Source: Amaranthus tricolor (lineage: Eukaryota > Streptophyta > Magnoliopsida > Caryophyllales > Amaranthaceae). Taken from it: a stretch of 64,000 nt of DNA. Location: the NCBI RefSeq assembly GCF_026212465.1, contig NC_080049.1, forward strand, positions 19,244,036 through 19,308,035. The letters run 5' to 3'. The notes beneath the pieces were generated by a model, which saw only the letters and a list, made by a program, of their open reading frames with translations, was not told the origin of the DNA and searched no databases. How positions within the stretch are numbered: position 1 is the first letter of the stretch; each line of letters starts with the position of its first letter. Shown here piece by piece: positions 50,851 through 63,252 of the stretch. Both the position numbers and the translations under genes were made by a program.

Positions 50851-53800
50851 TTAACATTTCAGGACAAGCCATAGGATGAAATCTCGCACGAAGATGGGTA
50901 AATAATACATGATTCTCATCACCATGGACTGATGACCATAAGAGAACCAAGCAGGCGAGTTTTTCTTTAGTATGACAGTTACTGTTTTCTTTGCAAACTC
51001 TTCTGCAGGAGTCGACTTAGGACCTTGAGAAATGGTAGCTCTATCGCGCATAGCCTCTTCGTATTGCTTGTATAACTTCCACTCTGGCATGCGGTTGAAG
51101 GTAGCAACGGCAGCATCTCCTAAGTTTGATTTGATGGCACCAGGTACAACAGTGATAACATCAATACCTAATAGCCGAAGTTCTAACCTGCATAAAACAG
51201 GGGCGAAATGAGTCAAACGTTGATATTGTTTCTTCGGAAAACAGTATCAGAAACATGGATAAATTCAGAATCTTTAGCTGATGTAAATGACAGTAGCTGT
51301 GTTCTTATCGTTCTATTAGATGAAAAAGCTTGCATGACAGAGGCAGGTAAAGATGAGTAAAGATTTTTCTGGGCGTACACGACAAACTGCCAGAACTCAT
51401 TTTCCTGTGAGTTTCTCTTCTTGGAAGAATCCATCTTGAATCTCTTCAAAGTCATAACGATGAGCAACAACTATTTAAGATCAGAAGGCAAAACACTTGG
51501 GAAAAAGCGCAAGGTAATACTCATTTGTTTCAAAGAACCAAAGAAAGGGAATTGGTTTCTAGCAAGAAATTAGTGGTAACGATCTGGAGGCATACATTAC
51601 CCTTGTGAAAGAAATTGGGTTAACCCTATTTCATAACAAACACCAAGTAATAGAATGGATAAAATGAATCCCTTAAACCTAAAAAGCTCATACCAAACAC
51701 CCTCTAAGTTTCAACTAATATTTCACATGTTTGTAAAAGCTTGATATTGATGAAGATTCTTCCTTTCTCATGGTTCCAAAATCGTGCACGGGACAAAATG
51801 AAAATGAAACCCACCGTATATGCTAAGTGATCTTCTACCCTCCAATAACACATATATGCTGAGATTGATATTGTAATTTGACAAAATACTTAATTGCAGA
51901 ACGTTTTTGAGCTAATTATTACACAATACACTTTCTATGTCCCATCTCATAGTAAGATATAATCAGTTGCATGATGCCAGTAGCAGCAAGCCAGCAATCA
52001 TAACCGTTTTCTGACAATCGTCTAGACATATGAAACACTACCCACAAGGAAAACAAAGCAAGAATCGCAGAATTAATCGATTGACATCGCCTTTCAATCA
52101 TCAATTCCTCAAAGAAAGCAGGGCAGCATACTGATGTTAAGTGGTGGACAGGTTTCTAGACATATATTTAAGTTCAAATTTTAGCAACACACTGGTCTAC
52201 CGTACTATTTTAAGCATATTTTCGGCATCAGGATCTGCAAGGACACGTTTCTGATACAGGAATCAGGAAACAAGATTTTCAAAAGAGGGGATAACAGGAA
52301 AATCTATGATTCACAGAAAAGTTGGCACATTAGATGAACAACCACAACCTGTTGAATATACTTCTGACTTGAAGTTTAGAAGGTCACCAACCCTCAAGAC
52401 ACTACTCAACTGCTCAAAATAATTTCTTGTAGACGATTTTATCAAAATTCTCGGATCTACAAATATTTGAACAGCACGGCCTCTCTCTATTTTTGGGGGG
52501 TGTCAAAAATGCTGCGACTCTCAGTTGGACCAAGAAATTGACTGAGAACATCAGTTCTATACATCTATTCCTATCTAGTGAAAAATCCGCAGTTTGTATG
52601 ACTTATCCTTACGATATCATATTACTCAATCATACAGTTATGAGCAAGACCGTCTTTTCTTCAGTCATCACAGAATCTCAAAAGAGCAGCTTTAACCCAA
52701 AATGGATTGATCACAAAAATATTAATAGACTCTGGATACCTTTGCAGGATCTCACATTTATAAGTCGAATAACAAACTACTACATATAAATGCATGATAC
52801 AAACCTTAAAGAGTCCGATAGAGCATGTATAGCCGCTTTTGATGCGGTATAAGTACCAGCCCATGGTAAAGGTGCTAAAACAGTTACACTCCCAACATTT
52901 ACAATCTTTCCCTTTTTTCTCAACGCCATGTGCGGAACCACAGATTGAATCAATCGCATGGCACCTGTTTACAATTCACAGAAGCATTCACATGATTAAG
53001 CTACAAGTCTCTGTATAATTTACATGTATGGGAATGATTGAGTAGTTGACTTCATAATTCTACTTATTAATAATCTATTAATTAATCACTTTCACAAACT
53101 AGACAGCCAAATATTAATGATAACACAGCCATTTATACAACCTGTTACTTCTAGACAACCAACCAATTTATTTTAGCTGGTGGAAGACTTCAACCAACAA
53201 TAACATTCAATAAACTAGTCCTTGTTATTCGTACTGGAATGATACTAAAAGGTTAATGGATAAAATAGACATATATTCAACCCCAAAGGGAAGATCAACC
53301 CCATTTCCCTCCCCTCTCGAGCAACACGCATGAGGCAATATTCAAACAAATGGTTATTAGTTAGGAACTTGATGACCATCCTCTGATGTTTTGTAACTTA
53401 AACAAGGGCGAAACTCCTGAAGTTAAAATTGATTGACCTATAATTTAAAGTTCTTACAATTTATCATCAACGTGGATTCAATAAACTTGGAATCTTGGAT
53501 CATTAACATACTTTCAAACAAGCATTATCACTCCAAAGCCCCTCATAAATCAATTATCAAGTTGGATTTATGGAACTAGTCAAAATGAAAAACATTGTCA
53601 GAATGTTAGGCTGCGACAATCGTCACATGATCACCCATGGGCCCACTTGTGTGGACACACACGGGGCACCAGTGGGCTCACGGCTACAACCCCATGGACA
53701 AAGAGCGTTGACTTGCATACAATAGTTGATGAGTTTCACTCTTTCCCAAAACCATATGGTATTAGGGATTACCCATCAAGTATTATATACAAGTCTACAG

Positions 53801-54675
53801 CCTATTATTTTAACGAGAACTTCCTCACGTGTTAAGTATTTCCAATATCAAATTCCATATCCGAAAATTTCAGATTGAAAGCTTTAGTGAATAGTCCTAG
53901 TTTGAACACCCTAATTTCAAGAAGCTAACACTTAAGTAATCTATCCCAATGCCTAATGCAATCGACTATCAGCTATATACAAACAATGTCAGTTACTGCA
54001 TACTTTATGACTAAAACTCATTTAATTTCTGAGTAAACACACAACAGGATACCAATGAACAAAAATTAGCTAAAACCCCAAGAACAATGAGCAGATAGAC
54101 ATATAACTTGCAAGTAAACACACAACATGATGATTGATATCAATTAACAAAATTAGCTAAAACCCAACAGTAACAATGAAAAGATATACCTATATAGCTT
54201 TTAAGTAAAAACACAACATAATAATTAATAACAATTAACAAGAATAAGGTAAAATCCCAACTAGAATAAGGTAAAATCCCAACTATAACAATGAACAAGA
54301 TATACTCAAAACATGCATAAATAGAGAGAACAGAATACCATAAACATTAGTATCAAAAGTGTGTTTGAAAGAAGAAAGAGGGATTTCAGCAAGAGGGCCA
54401 ACACATTGAACACCAGCATTATTTACAAGTATATCAATCCTCCCAAATTCCTCCAAAACGCTGTTTATTACAGTGTTTACGCTTTCATCAGACAATACAT
54501 CCATTTCTTTTACCATGAAGCGAGAATCTTGCTGCAAAGAAGACATTGTTGACAGAGATCTGCTGGTTGCTACAACCTGACATTTTTCTGCAGCAAAAGC
54601 TCTTGCAAGCGCATTTCCAATGCCCCCATCTGAGCATCCTGTGATTAGTACTACTTGTTGGTTTTCGGAATCCAT
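50851..54675 (-). CDS. Short-chain dehydrogenase/reductase, AYR1-like (probable NADPH-dependent acyl-DHAP-type reductase)
   Basis: Classical SDR of 277 residues encoded by three minus-strand exons: 54339-54675, 52805-52964 and 50851-51187, joined in frame at GT-AG borders. Visible motifs: cofactor loop TGCSDGGIG (12-20), NNAG (85-88), and catalytic Ser138, Tyr151 and Lys155 ([18 protein letters not shown]). The segment PGAIKSNLG follows the active site. A hydrophobic C-terminus ([18 protein letters not shown]) suggests membrane association. The closest plant proteins I recall are annotated as NADPH-dependent 1-acyldihydroxyacetone phosphate reductases after yeast AYR1; substrate in plants is not established, and a hydroxysteroid or retinol-type ketone substrate is possible. 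The start at 54675 is the only ATG giving the full Rossmann fold. Confidence 0.92.
54030..54300. repeat. About 85-base imperfect tandem repeat, three copies, in SDR intron 1
   Basis: Copies starting near 54032, 54113 and 54204 share agtaaacacacaac, attagctaaaaccc and aacaatga. The last copy is followed by a short duplication of aataaggtaaaatcccaac. The array abuts the exon 1 donor. Confidence 0.75.
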
Positions 54676-55129
54676 TTATTGTTTGTTTGAGATTTGGTTT
54701 ATGAATTATGATGTTTAGCAGGACTAATTGTTTGTTTTAATTAACTGTTTGACGATGAAGATTCGGAGATTATGCAATTGTAAATGAAGGATTATATCCG
54801 ATTGATGAATATAACAAATAACAATACATATTAAATATGTATAGAAACAATATAAAAATATATATGAATTCTACATTTAATATATGTTGCTTGCTAGATA
54901 ATATTGTATGTTTTTTATTGATAAAAATTAGGCCGAATAGACTTAAATGTATAATTCTTGAAGGTAGAGTAAAATATTAGTTTTAACCGGATTAACAATA
55001 ATAATAAGGTAAATTATTGAGATTTGTTTGAAAAGGTGTTTTTCAAATATGGTTTTGATCTTTTGTTATATATAAGTCTAGCAGTCATATAAAACGAATA
55101 GACCGGAAGAAAAAATAGAATAAAAGAGC
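54676..55129. other. SDR upstream region
   Basis: AT-rich intergenic DNA between the SDR start and a copia LTR only 455 bases upstream. It presumably holds the SDR promoter; no convincing single element was picked out. Confidence 0.35.
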
Positions 55130-56602
55130 TGTATTTTTTTATCATTGTTTTTCGGTGCTAGTACACTATTTATATTAAGAAATAATAATGCAAATACAAA
55201 TTACAATATGGGAATTTGTATTTCCCTTTGTTGATAGTTAAAATAAACTTACACAAAAAGCACTAAGAAATAACTTTGAAGATGATCTTTGTAATGACAA
55301 CCGTTACCCGGAAACTTGATACTTGTTGTAGGCGTGTAATCACTTTTCTTTTGTGATATTTCCCCCACAAAGGCACTTGGGTATGGACTTGAAAATTCAC
55401 AGAGAGATACAAACATAACACACGCTTAGTACTTAGGGTATGTTACTTAATGACAAAGTGTTTAATGAATTATACTAGTGACAAAGTGTTTAGTAAGAGA
55501 GAAAGTTGGGATATAAAAATCCAGAAATTGGGTGTAAGTGACATCCTTTCCCAAGCCCCTATTTATACTAGTTCAAGTATACCAATGGGTCATGAACATT
55601 TAATCGTCCATTGATGACCAAGTATAATGACCTTCATTTAATACCATTATAACTATGATATTCATGAGCATTATTCACGCTATTAAATCACTTGTAACTC
55701 CATAATTAAAGTTGAACAAGAATATAATCCAATGCTCATCGATCAAAGAATACGAAAATACACATTTTTGTTCCAGTTTGTCTTTTGTCCTTCCCTTTGA
55801 CCCCTGTGGACCTTGTATGTTTAGTACACTTTGTCCAACTACTATTTGTAGTACTTGGTGATAATTCTTTGAATTTAATATACACTAAATGTTCAACAAT
55901 CCTCCCCCATTTAAAGTATATTAAACCTCTTTCTCAATTACAGAACAAATGTTATAATTCCATTTCATGCATCAACGCTAATATCCCTACGGATTGAATT
56001 AACGCCTAGTACAACACACTTTACAAGTGATCGAGCCATAATTGATATCCATTCAGATTTGAATCAAATGAACCTTCCAACCACTCGAAGATCAAGTACA
56101 CACAAAATCGATAACACAAAGTCATTAACCTGACACATTATAAGGCCGTGTCCGTATCTTATTCATAAGTTTATCATAGTCGGTATGTCAATTTTGACTA
56201 CTTGAAGCAGCCACAATTCAAACTTATATAGGTAGGTTCTCACTACGTATAAAGCATATCCCCATGAAACGGATACAACACCAAGAACTCTTCAATTCTT
56301 GATCTTGAGAACTTTCAATGGACGATTACCTCATTCATCACGGTCCAAAGCAATGATAGGTCATCAGAACTTGTTGCTTACAAAAATCAAAAGGAATTTT
56401 ACCTCATTGAATTCAAGACACAATGTTAATCATGTGTGAATTGGACTTTTTCAATGACTTTTATTGACATAATCCAATTGCAATTAACGCTTGTTCAATC
56501 GAATCTTTACTTGGCTTTCGTAAAAGAATCGGTCACATTAAAGTTAGTGTTCACATAGTCAAAAATTATAACCCCATAAGTGATAAGTTCTTGCACTAAA
56601 AA
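55130..56602 (-). mobile_element. 5'-truncated Ty1/copia retrotransposon
   Basis: Minus strand, in order: the end of an RNase H frame at about 56509-56602 (VQELITYGVIIFDYV followed by NVTDSFTK, then stop), about 600 bases of untranslated sequence, a purine tract (aaatgggggaggat, 55899-55912), then a 3' LTR of about 769 bases starting TGTTGAAC at 55898 and ending near 55130. The rest of pol and the 5' LTR are absent. Confidence 0.75.
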
Positions 56603-58239
56603 ATAAAATAAAATATAAATTTTTAAAAGACAACAAAAATAAAATTTTTAAAAGTAATTTTCCTATTTAATTAGAATAAAAGCGGTAGTATTGCAAAGTT
56701 GTCACCTCTTCATAAAGGGTTTTCTATTTTCTAGAACGTTTAGAATTGGATTATTATTAAATATTAAAACCATATACTAAAGAATAAAGATGTCCAAGTT
56801 GATTAAAATTTTTTACATGATTAAAATGAAATTAATACAACTGTTACGCGGCGCAAAATTTAATGCACAACTGTATGATGCATAACAAATTAATGCACAA
56901 ATTGTAGAATGATCAGATAGCAAAAACTAACTATTTTTATTGAGATTTATTTAATAAAAACATAGTTGGTCTTGCACGAGCACGGAGACTCTCTCAGTAT
57001 TAGATAGATAACTCTATCAGTTTAAAAATAATTTTTCTGAATATGCGCTTAGTATTTGATCTATTTAAGGTTATAATTAATATTTATAAGGTTAAAATTG
57101 ATTTTTCAATTGATCATTTTAAGATCTGAATTGATCATTTTTAAATCAAAATTAAAATTGTTTGATAACAAATCAGTCATAAACTCTTAATCACTTCCAA
57201 AAAGCATTTATTTAATGGATCATTTAAGGTCTAAATTGGTCATTTTTAGATCAAAATTGAAATTTTTATAGCAAAACAGCTATGAATTCTTGATCATTTC
57301 CAAGAGCATTCATCGAATCATTTGGCAAAATATAACTTTATTCCTAGTCCATCTATGAACAGAAACTACTAGTTTAGAAACTCGTACAATACACGATTTT
57401 TTTAGCATCGACATATATAAACATATGATATTAAAAAAAATAAAAGCGTAGATATTATATAGTATAAATATTCAATTTTGGCAATTATATGTACAATTAA
57501 CTCTGTAATTTTGAAAATTGTCAGCAAAATATTATACAGTATATTATATTCTCTAACTTACTCAATTTAACTATAAATAAATATTAGTCCAAATATACTT
57601 TAATAGTAGAGATATTGGTTAAGATCAAATGTCATGTCATTTTCTATAGCCAATAAATGAATTACAATTGAGTGAACTCTCTTTACTTGTGACACTTGGA
57701 ATTTTCCAAACTTATTAGTATAACGTATGATCGAAAAAAGAGCAATATCACTATTATTGATCAATGATTAAAGAGTACAAACACTCTTATGTTCCATTAA
57801 AACAATCATGTTGCATTAAATAGGAGTACTTGTATTGTGCAATGTACTAACACTATTATTGATAGTGTTATTGACCATTGGTTTGTCGTTTGAAATGCAT
57901 CCACATATAGAATGATAGAGTAACCATTTTATTACCTCCGTTCTGAAATTGTAAAAACAGAACCATATTGAGTAGACATTGATCAGTTTAACATCAAAAT
58001 TGATCACTTATAGGTCAAAATTAAATTTTTTTATTTTGATTGATCTGTTTAAGGTTTACTTTAAGTTAAAATTGATACCTTTAAGGTCAAAATTGATAAA
58101 AATGGCCAAAAAATGAAAAAACAAGGAAAAGCACGTGAGACCGTTACACGCGCGAATTGGGTCGGTCCAAATTGACGGTCTCATAATAAGACCGTCCCAG
58201 CCAAGTTTTTGTGTAAAAAATCCCTTAAATTTTAGAATA
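56603..58239. other. AT-rich intergenic DNA
   Basis: No gene. Includes a two-copy tandem repeat (57108-57320) and, at 57965-58100, further gatca...ggtcaaaattga phrases of related composition. 58135-58200 contains inverted ggtct / agacc phrases of a kind frequent in repeat-rich plant DNA. Confidence 0.4.
57108..57320. repeat. About 105-base tandem duplication
   Basis: Two diverged copies beginning near 57111 and 57216 share tgatcattt, gatctgaattg / ggtctaaattg and the closing gcattta / gcattca phrases. Confidence 0.7.
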
Positions 58240-58608
58240 TTCATAGGTAGACCTGGGAAAATTTGATCCGACCTGGGAAAATTTGATCCGACCCGACCCG
58301 AAAATGAACCCGGGACCCGACCCGACAAAACCCGAACCCGACCGACCCGAAAGCGACTTAATCCGAAACATGACAGACCCGATAATTACCCGACCGGAAA
58401 CCGACCCGTTTTGACAGATTTAATATCAATTTTTAGAGTAATTTCAATGTTAGAATTCATTTCAAATAAAATTTTAGTTTTCAAAGTATCTCAACATATT
58501 GAGTATATCACTTGAACCCTAAAACTCATCAATAGATCTCAAAAAACACGTATTTAACGTCTTTTTAGCTATCGTAATTATTTTTCTTTAAAAACAGAAC
58601 GTTATAAT

Positions 58609-60221
58609 TAGGGGTGTTCAAAACCGGATACCGGGTCGACCCGGTTCCGAAAAACCGGGTACCCTGTTTTCCGGATAGTTAAAATTGTGTTCCGGATCCG
58701 ACCCGGTTTAAACCGGGTACCCGAAAACTGGGTACCCGGTTTAAACCGGGTCGAAAACCGGGTACCCGGTTTTGTTTTGTTTTGTTTATTTTTTTTTTTT
58801 CTTATTTCTTTTATCAATTTTTTTAATATATAATTCAAATAATATTAAAATACTTAACTAACTTAGTCATAAACTATTAAAATACAAGCATTAGTTAATT
58901 AAAATACAACCACAATTCCTCAAATTCATAATTCCATGAACTATTAAAATTTATAAGTTCAAACTTCAGGCTCCATTACTCATCGAACAAGCGATCAACA
59001 CTCTCTTCAAATTGAGTTCCTTCATTCGGTAGTGAATTTCCATTATCATCAAAAGACGACCCCATGTTCATCGCTAGTTGTACAATACTACAATCAAATC
59101 ACAATCAGTTCATCATCATTTAATTTCAATCAGTTCATCATTTTGATTTTCTGATTAACACAATCAATTATTTTCTCCAAATGTAAAGCAAAAAGCAAAG
59201 GATTAAAGAAGAAAATTAGAGTATCAGAATATCAACACAATCAATTAACACAAACGGTTCATCATCATTTAATTTCAATCAGTTCATCATTTTGATTTTC
59301 TGATTAACACAATCAATTATTTTCTCCAAATGTAAAGCAAAAAGCAAAGGATTAAAAAAGAAAATCAGAATATCAGAATATCAACACAATCAATTAACAC
59401 AAACGGTTCATCATCATTTTATTTCAATCAGTTCATCATTTTGATTTTCTGATTAACACAATCAATTATTTTCTCCAAATGTAAAGCAAAAAGCAAAGGA
59501 TTAAAAAAGAAAATCAGAATATCAGAATATCAACACAATCAATTAACACAAACGGTTCATCATCATTTTATTTCAATCAGTTCATCATTTTGATTTTCTG
59601 ATTAACACAATCAATTATTTTCTCCAAATGTAAAGCAAAAAGCAAAGGATTGAAAAAGAATATCAGAATATCAACACAATCAATTAACACAAACGGTGAT
59701 GGTGATGAACTAAGATGCCGAAATCGAAGAAGAAGTGAAGAAGAAGATGGCAAAAAAATTAAAGCAAACTTACCCAATTAAAGATGACGGCGTGAACGGT
59801 GAAGAAGAAGCAAGATGACGACGTCAAGAATTGAAGATTGAAGAAGCAAGATGGCGTCTCAGTGCAGAGTGAAGAAGACGACAAAAAATTGAGGAAGATT
59901 GAATGTGCAGGCGGGCGCAGCATGAAAGAAGGAGGAAGAAGACAAAATGAAGACGGCAAGGAGAAAGAACTGATTTAGGGTTTTCAATTGTCTTTTTATA
60001 TTAAAAAAAAAATAATAAAATAAAATAAAATCAAACCGGATACCAGGTACCCGGTTTTCCAAAATTCGCGATCCGTATCCGACCCGAATACCCCGTTTTA
60101 AAACCGGTACCCGACCCGAATTATCCGAATTTTAGAAACCGGGTAATTTATCCGCTTTTAAAAATCGGAAACCGGGTTTTCGGATCGGGTTATCGGAATC
60201 GGATTTTTTTGAACACTCCTA
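58609..60221. mobile_element. Non-autonomous hAT element nested in the outer hAT element
   Basis: Perfect 8-bp duplications gttataat (58601-58608 and 60222-60229). Ends are taggggtgttcaaaa and, reversed, taggagtgttcaaaa. Subterminal zones carry accgggtaccc-type motifs (58620-58765 and 60035-60200). The interior contains a 149-base tandem array and purine-rich DNA; no transposase domain is seen. Confidence 0.93.
59106..59700. repeat. 149-base tandem repeat, four copies
   Basis: Copies start at 59106, 59255, 59404 and 59553, exactly 149 bases apart and nearly identical (each contains ttctccaaatgtaaagc). The fourth is shortened by about 8 bases at its end. Lies inside the nested hAT element. 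Confidence 0.9.
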
Positions 60222-61146
60222 GTTATAATCATCTTAATTGAATACATGTATTTTGTTAAATCAGTCAAATGAGTTTTTAATTCTTCTACATTTCAGTAAG
60301 CAAATCAATATAATTTATACGAACGTTTCGCACGTTTGAATGAGCTTTTCAAAAAACGAATGTCGCTACCCTAAATTATAAAACGCATATCTTATAAGAC
60401 GAAATAAGTACTTAGTTAGTTGTATATCTTTCCAACATGAAAATTGTGAAGATAATTTTAACGTCATTTTTATCTAACGTTACAATTATAATAAACAAAA
60501 TAACTTTTATAAAGCGCGTATCTTACAAGTCTTTCAAAATAAGTATTAATTCCCCTATTTTTCTTGCACTTAAATGAACCTGACATACCAACTATTTTTT
60601 GAAAATCGTACATGTAATTTCTCTAATGATTTTTTTTAGACATTTTAATGATTTTTTTTATGTTGAATTAGTCTATTGGATATTCTAATGTTTTATGGTA
60701 ACCCGTTGGGTCAATCCGAACCTACCCGAAACCCAGAGTGATCCGACCTGAAACTGACCTGATCCGAAACTGACCCGACCCGAAAATGACCCGACCGACC
60801 GACCGTTTTCCCAGGTCTATTCATAGGTTATAGTTGTGAAGTTTAATATTTACAAGCAAGCCTAATCCTCGGGGTAGACCAAAGGTGCAACCGCCTAAAG
60901 TCTAGTTCTTTTAGGGCCGAAATCAATATAACAACTAATACAAAGTTTAACACAAATTTTCATAAAAAACGGTCTCTTAAAAATACCATCTTTCATGGTC
61001 GGACCCAATTAGTATTATTTGAGAAAATGGAAATTATGTTAAAATAGCAAAGATTATTTCATTGAAAATACAAATTACTCATTACACGCGTTTCGTTTAT
61101 AACAATTGTTTATTTCCTTCATTAATTGTTCATCTCCATCTAACTA

Positions 61147-61429
61147 GAGGATGCTTGGCAAATGACTGATAGTTGGTAGCTAGTAACTGATAGCTGATTA
61201 TAGTTGCCGATTTGACCAGCTGATTTTATTGACTGATATGACCAGCTGATTTTAAATCCGTTGCTATATACAACTTCTTCAAAAACAGCTTATTCGTATC
61301 AATAAGCTGTTTTAACCAGCTAATTCACCAAACACTAGCATTAGCTGATTTGACCATCCAACCCTCTATTTATATTAAAATAATCTAAAATTGCTCAATA
61401 AGTTAATTTGCCAAACACTCCCATAATAT
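61147..61429. mobile_element. MITE-like element
   Basis: The left end ggatgcttggcaaat pairs with the reversed right end gggagtgtttggcaaat. The interior repeats agctgatt and gaccagctgat. TIRs of the gtgtttggcaa type are widespread in plant MITEs. No target duplication was resolved. Confidence 0.5.
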
Positions 61430-61529
61430 CTCTTCTTAAGCTTTCTCTTTACTACAAACAACTGGTCTCTTGATAATCATTCAGTGTTCATAGGTAAACA
61501 AGCTAGATTCATTTTTTATATAAATAAAA

Positions 61530-62265
61530 TTAGTATATTATTAATTGTATTAGGGTATAATTAGTTGTATTAGTGTATTATTAGTATATTATCAATTGTA
61601 TAGTCGTATTAGAGTAATATTTTTATTTTATTAATCGTATTAGCATATTGTTATTCGAATTGATGCATTATTAATATATTATTAGTTTTGTAGTCGTATT
61701 AGTGTAGTATAAATATATTATTAATCGTATTAGTGTATTGTTAATCGAATTAGTATATTATTAACATATTATTAGTTGTGTAGTCATATGAGAGCAATAC
61801 TAATATATTATTAGTCGAATCGGTATAGAATTAGTCGTATTAGTGTATTATTAGTATATTTTTAGTTTATTGTTAGTCGAAATAGTGTATTATTAGTATA
61901 TTATTAGTGTTGTAGTCGTATTAGTGTAGTGTCAATATATTATTAATCGTATTAGTGTACAAATACTCGTATTAGAGTATTGTTAGTCGAATTAGTGTAT
62001 CATTAGTATATTATTAGTTAAGTAGTCGTATTAGTGTAATATTAATATATTATTAATCGTATTAGCGTATTCTTAGTCAAAGTAGTATAGTATTAATATA
62101 TTATTAGTGGTGTAGTTGTATTAAAGTAATACTAATATATTATTAATCGTATTAGTGTATTAGTGTATTATTAGTATATTATTACTCGTACAAGTGTAGT
62201 ATTAGTACATTATTAATTGTATTAGTATTTAGTCGTATTAGTATATTATTAATATTTTATTAATC
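61530..62265. repeat. AT-rich tandem array with higher-order units
   Basis: Short phrases gtattagtgta, ttattagtatatta and ttagtcgaatt repeat throughout. A longer unit beginning tgtagtcgtatt recurs near 61690, 61780, 61912, 62022 and 62112, so spacing is 90-130 bases. Confidence 0.8.
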
Positions 62266-62277
62266 ATAATAGTTTGC

Positions 62278-63252
62278 ATGGGCGGACCTAGCATTAAGCA
62301 AGGGGTTGCATATGCAATCCCATCCTCCATAAAAAAATTCAAACAAATATTGGTTATATAGGTTTTGAACCCAAAACCTCTCAACATAAGTATACACATT
62401 TCTTACCATTGAGTTAACCTTGATTATTTAAAACTAATTAATGTTTATGATCCTTAACTTAAATAACATGTTACTATTATCTAATAAAAGCAATTTTTAA
62501 TTTTCCAAAAAATCCACCTACTACTATCCCATTAACATTATGTTTTGAAACATGAAATATATGTTTAGTTAATGCCTTTTCTTTTTATCTCTAAATATTT
62601 GAAATTATTGTAATATAATGGCTTATTTCATAAAGGATTAACTTTTCTAAAGTCAAAATTGTTGTGGATTATTGTTCAAATTAAATTGGTGAGAATTACG
62701 AGATTTTGGATAAAATGAATTAGACTTCATACTACAATTTTATTGGTTTTAATTTTGAAGGATTAGTTTATGTTCATAATAGATATATTTTAAATGGAGT
62801 AAAGATCTAAAATGTTTTGGATTATAATAGACATATAAAATAAATTGACTCATTATGTTTGCTGCCAACAGTCAATCAGAACCAACCTTTTTCTTAGTGT
62901 TATCACTAATAAGGGTAAGATTGCGTACATCTAACACTTTAAACCCCACCCTAGATGAGAGTCACTTAATGACATTAGAGCAATAAAATGTTTTTGTTAA
63001 TCGTTATATTTTAAGGATGAAACAAATAAAAATTCCACTACTATAAACTCAACTACCCACCGCAAATCAAGCATCAACTCCTATGCCAGTTTATGAACTA
63101 ACGAGTCTCACTAAAATTCACACTACAAGTAAAAGTGATATTATTTTTTTTGAACGTAATTCAGGAATAAGAATTCTCAATCCAAGTCTAACATTATCTT
63201 ACGCTGTAACTAAGTTGTGCAACCCCATTTTTCAAATCCTAGGTCTGCCATT
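62278..63252. mobile_element. Terminal-inverted-repeat element with internal tRNA-like promoter boxes
   Basis: The left end atgggcggacctagcatt with aaggggttgca pairs with the reversed right end aatggcagacctaggatt with aatggggttgca. On the minus strand at about 62365-62410 an A-box-like TAACTCAATGG precedes an exact B-box match GGTTCAAAACC. No transposase is seen; target duplication not found. Confidence 0.5.

Larger units (their letters stand above)
58248..60819. mobile_element. Non-autonomous hAT element (outer), with 8-bp target duplications
   Basis: Perfect 8-bp duplications ttcatagg (58240-58247 and 60820-60827). Terminal inverted repeats tagacctgggaaaa / ttttcccaggtcta are exact over 14 bases. 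Subterminal zones are packed with cccgaccc-type motifs (58265-58400 and 60715-60805). Without the nested insertion it would be about 950 bases. No transposase. Confidence 0.93.
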
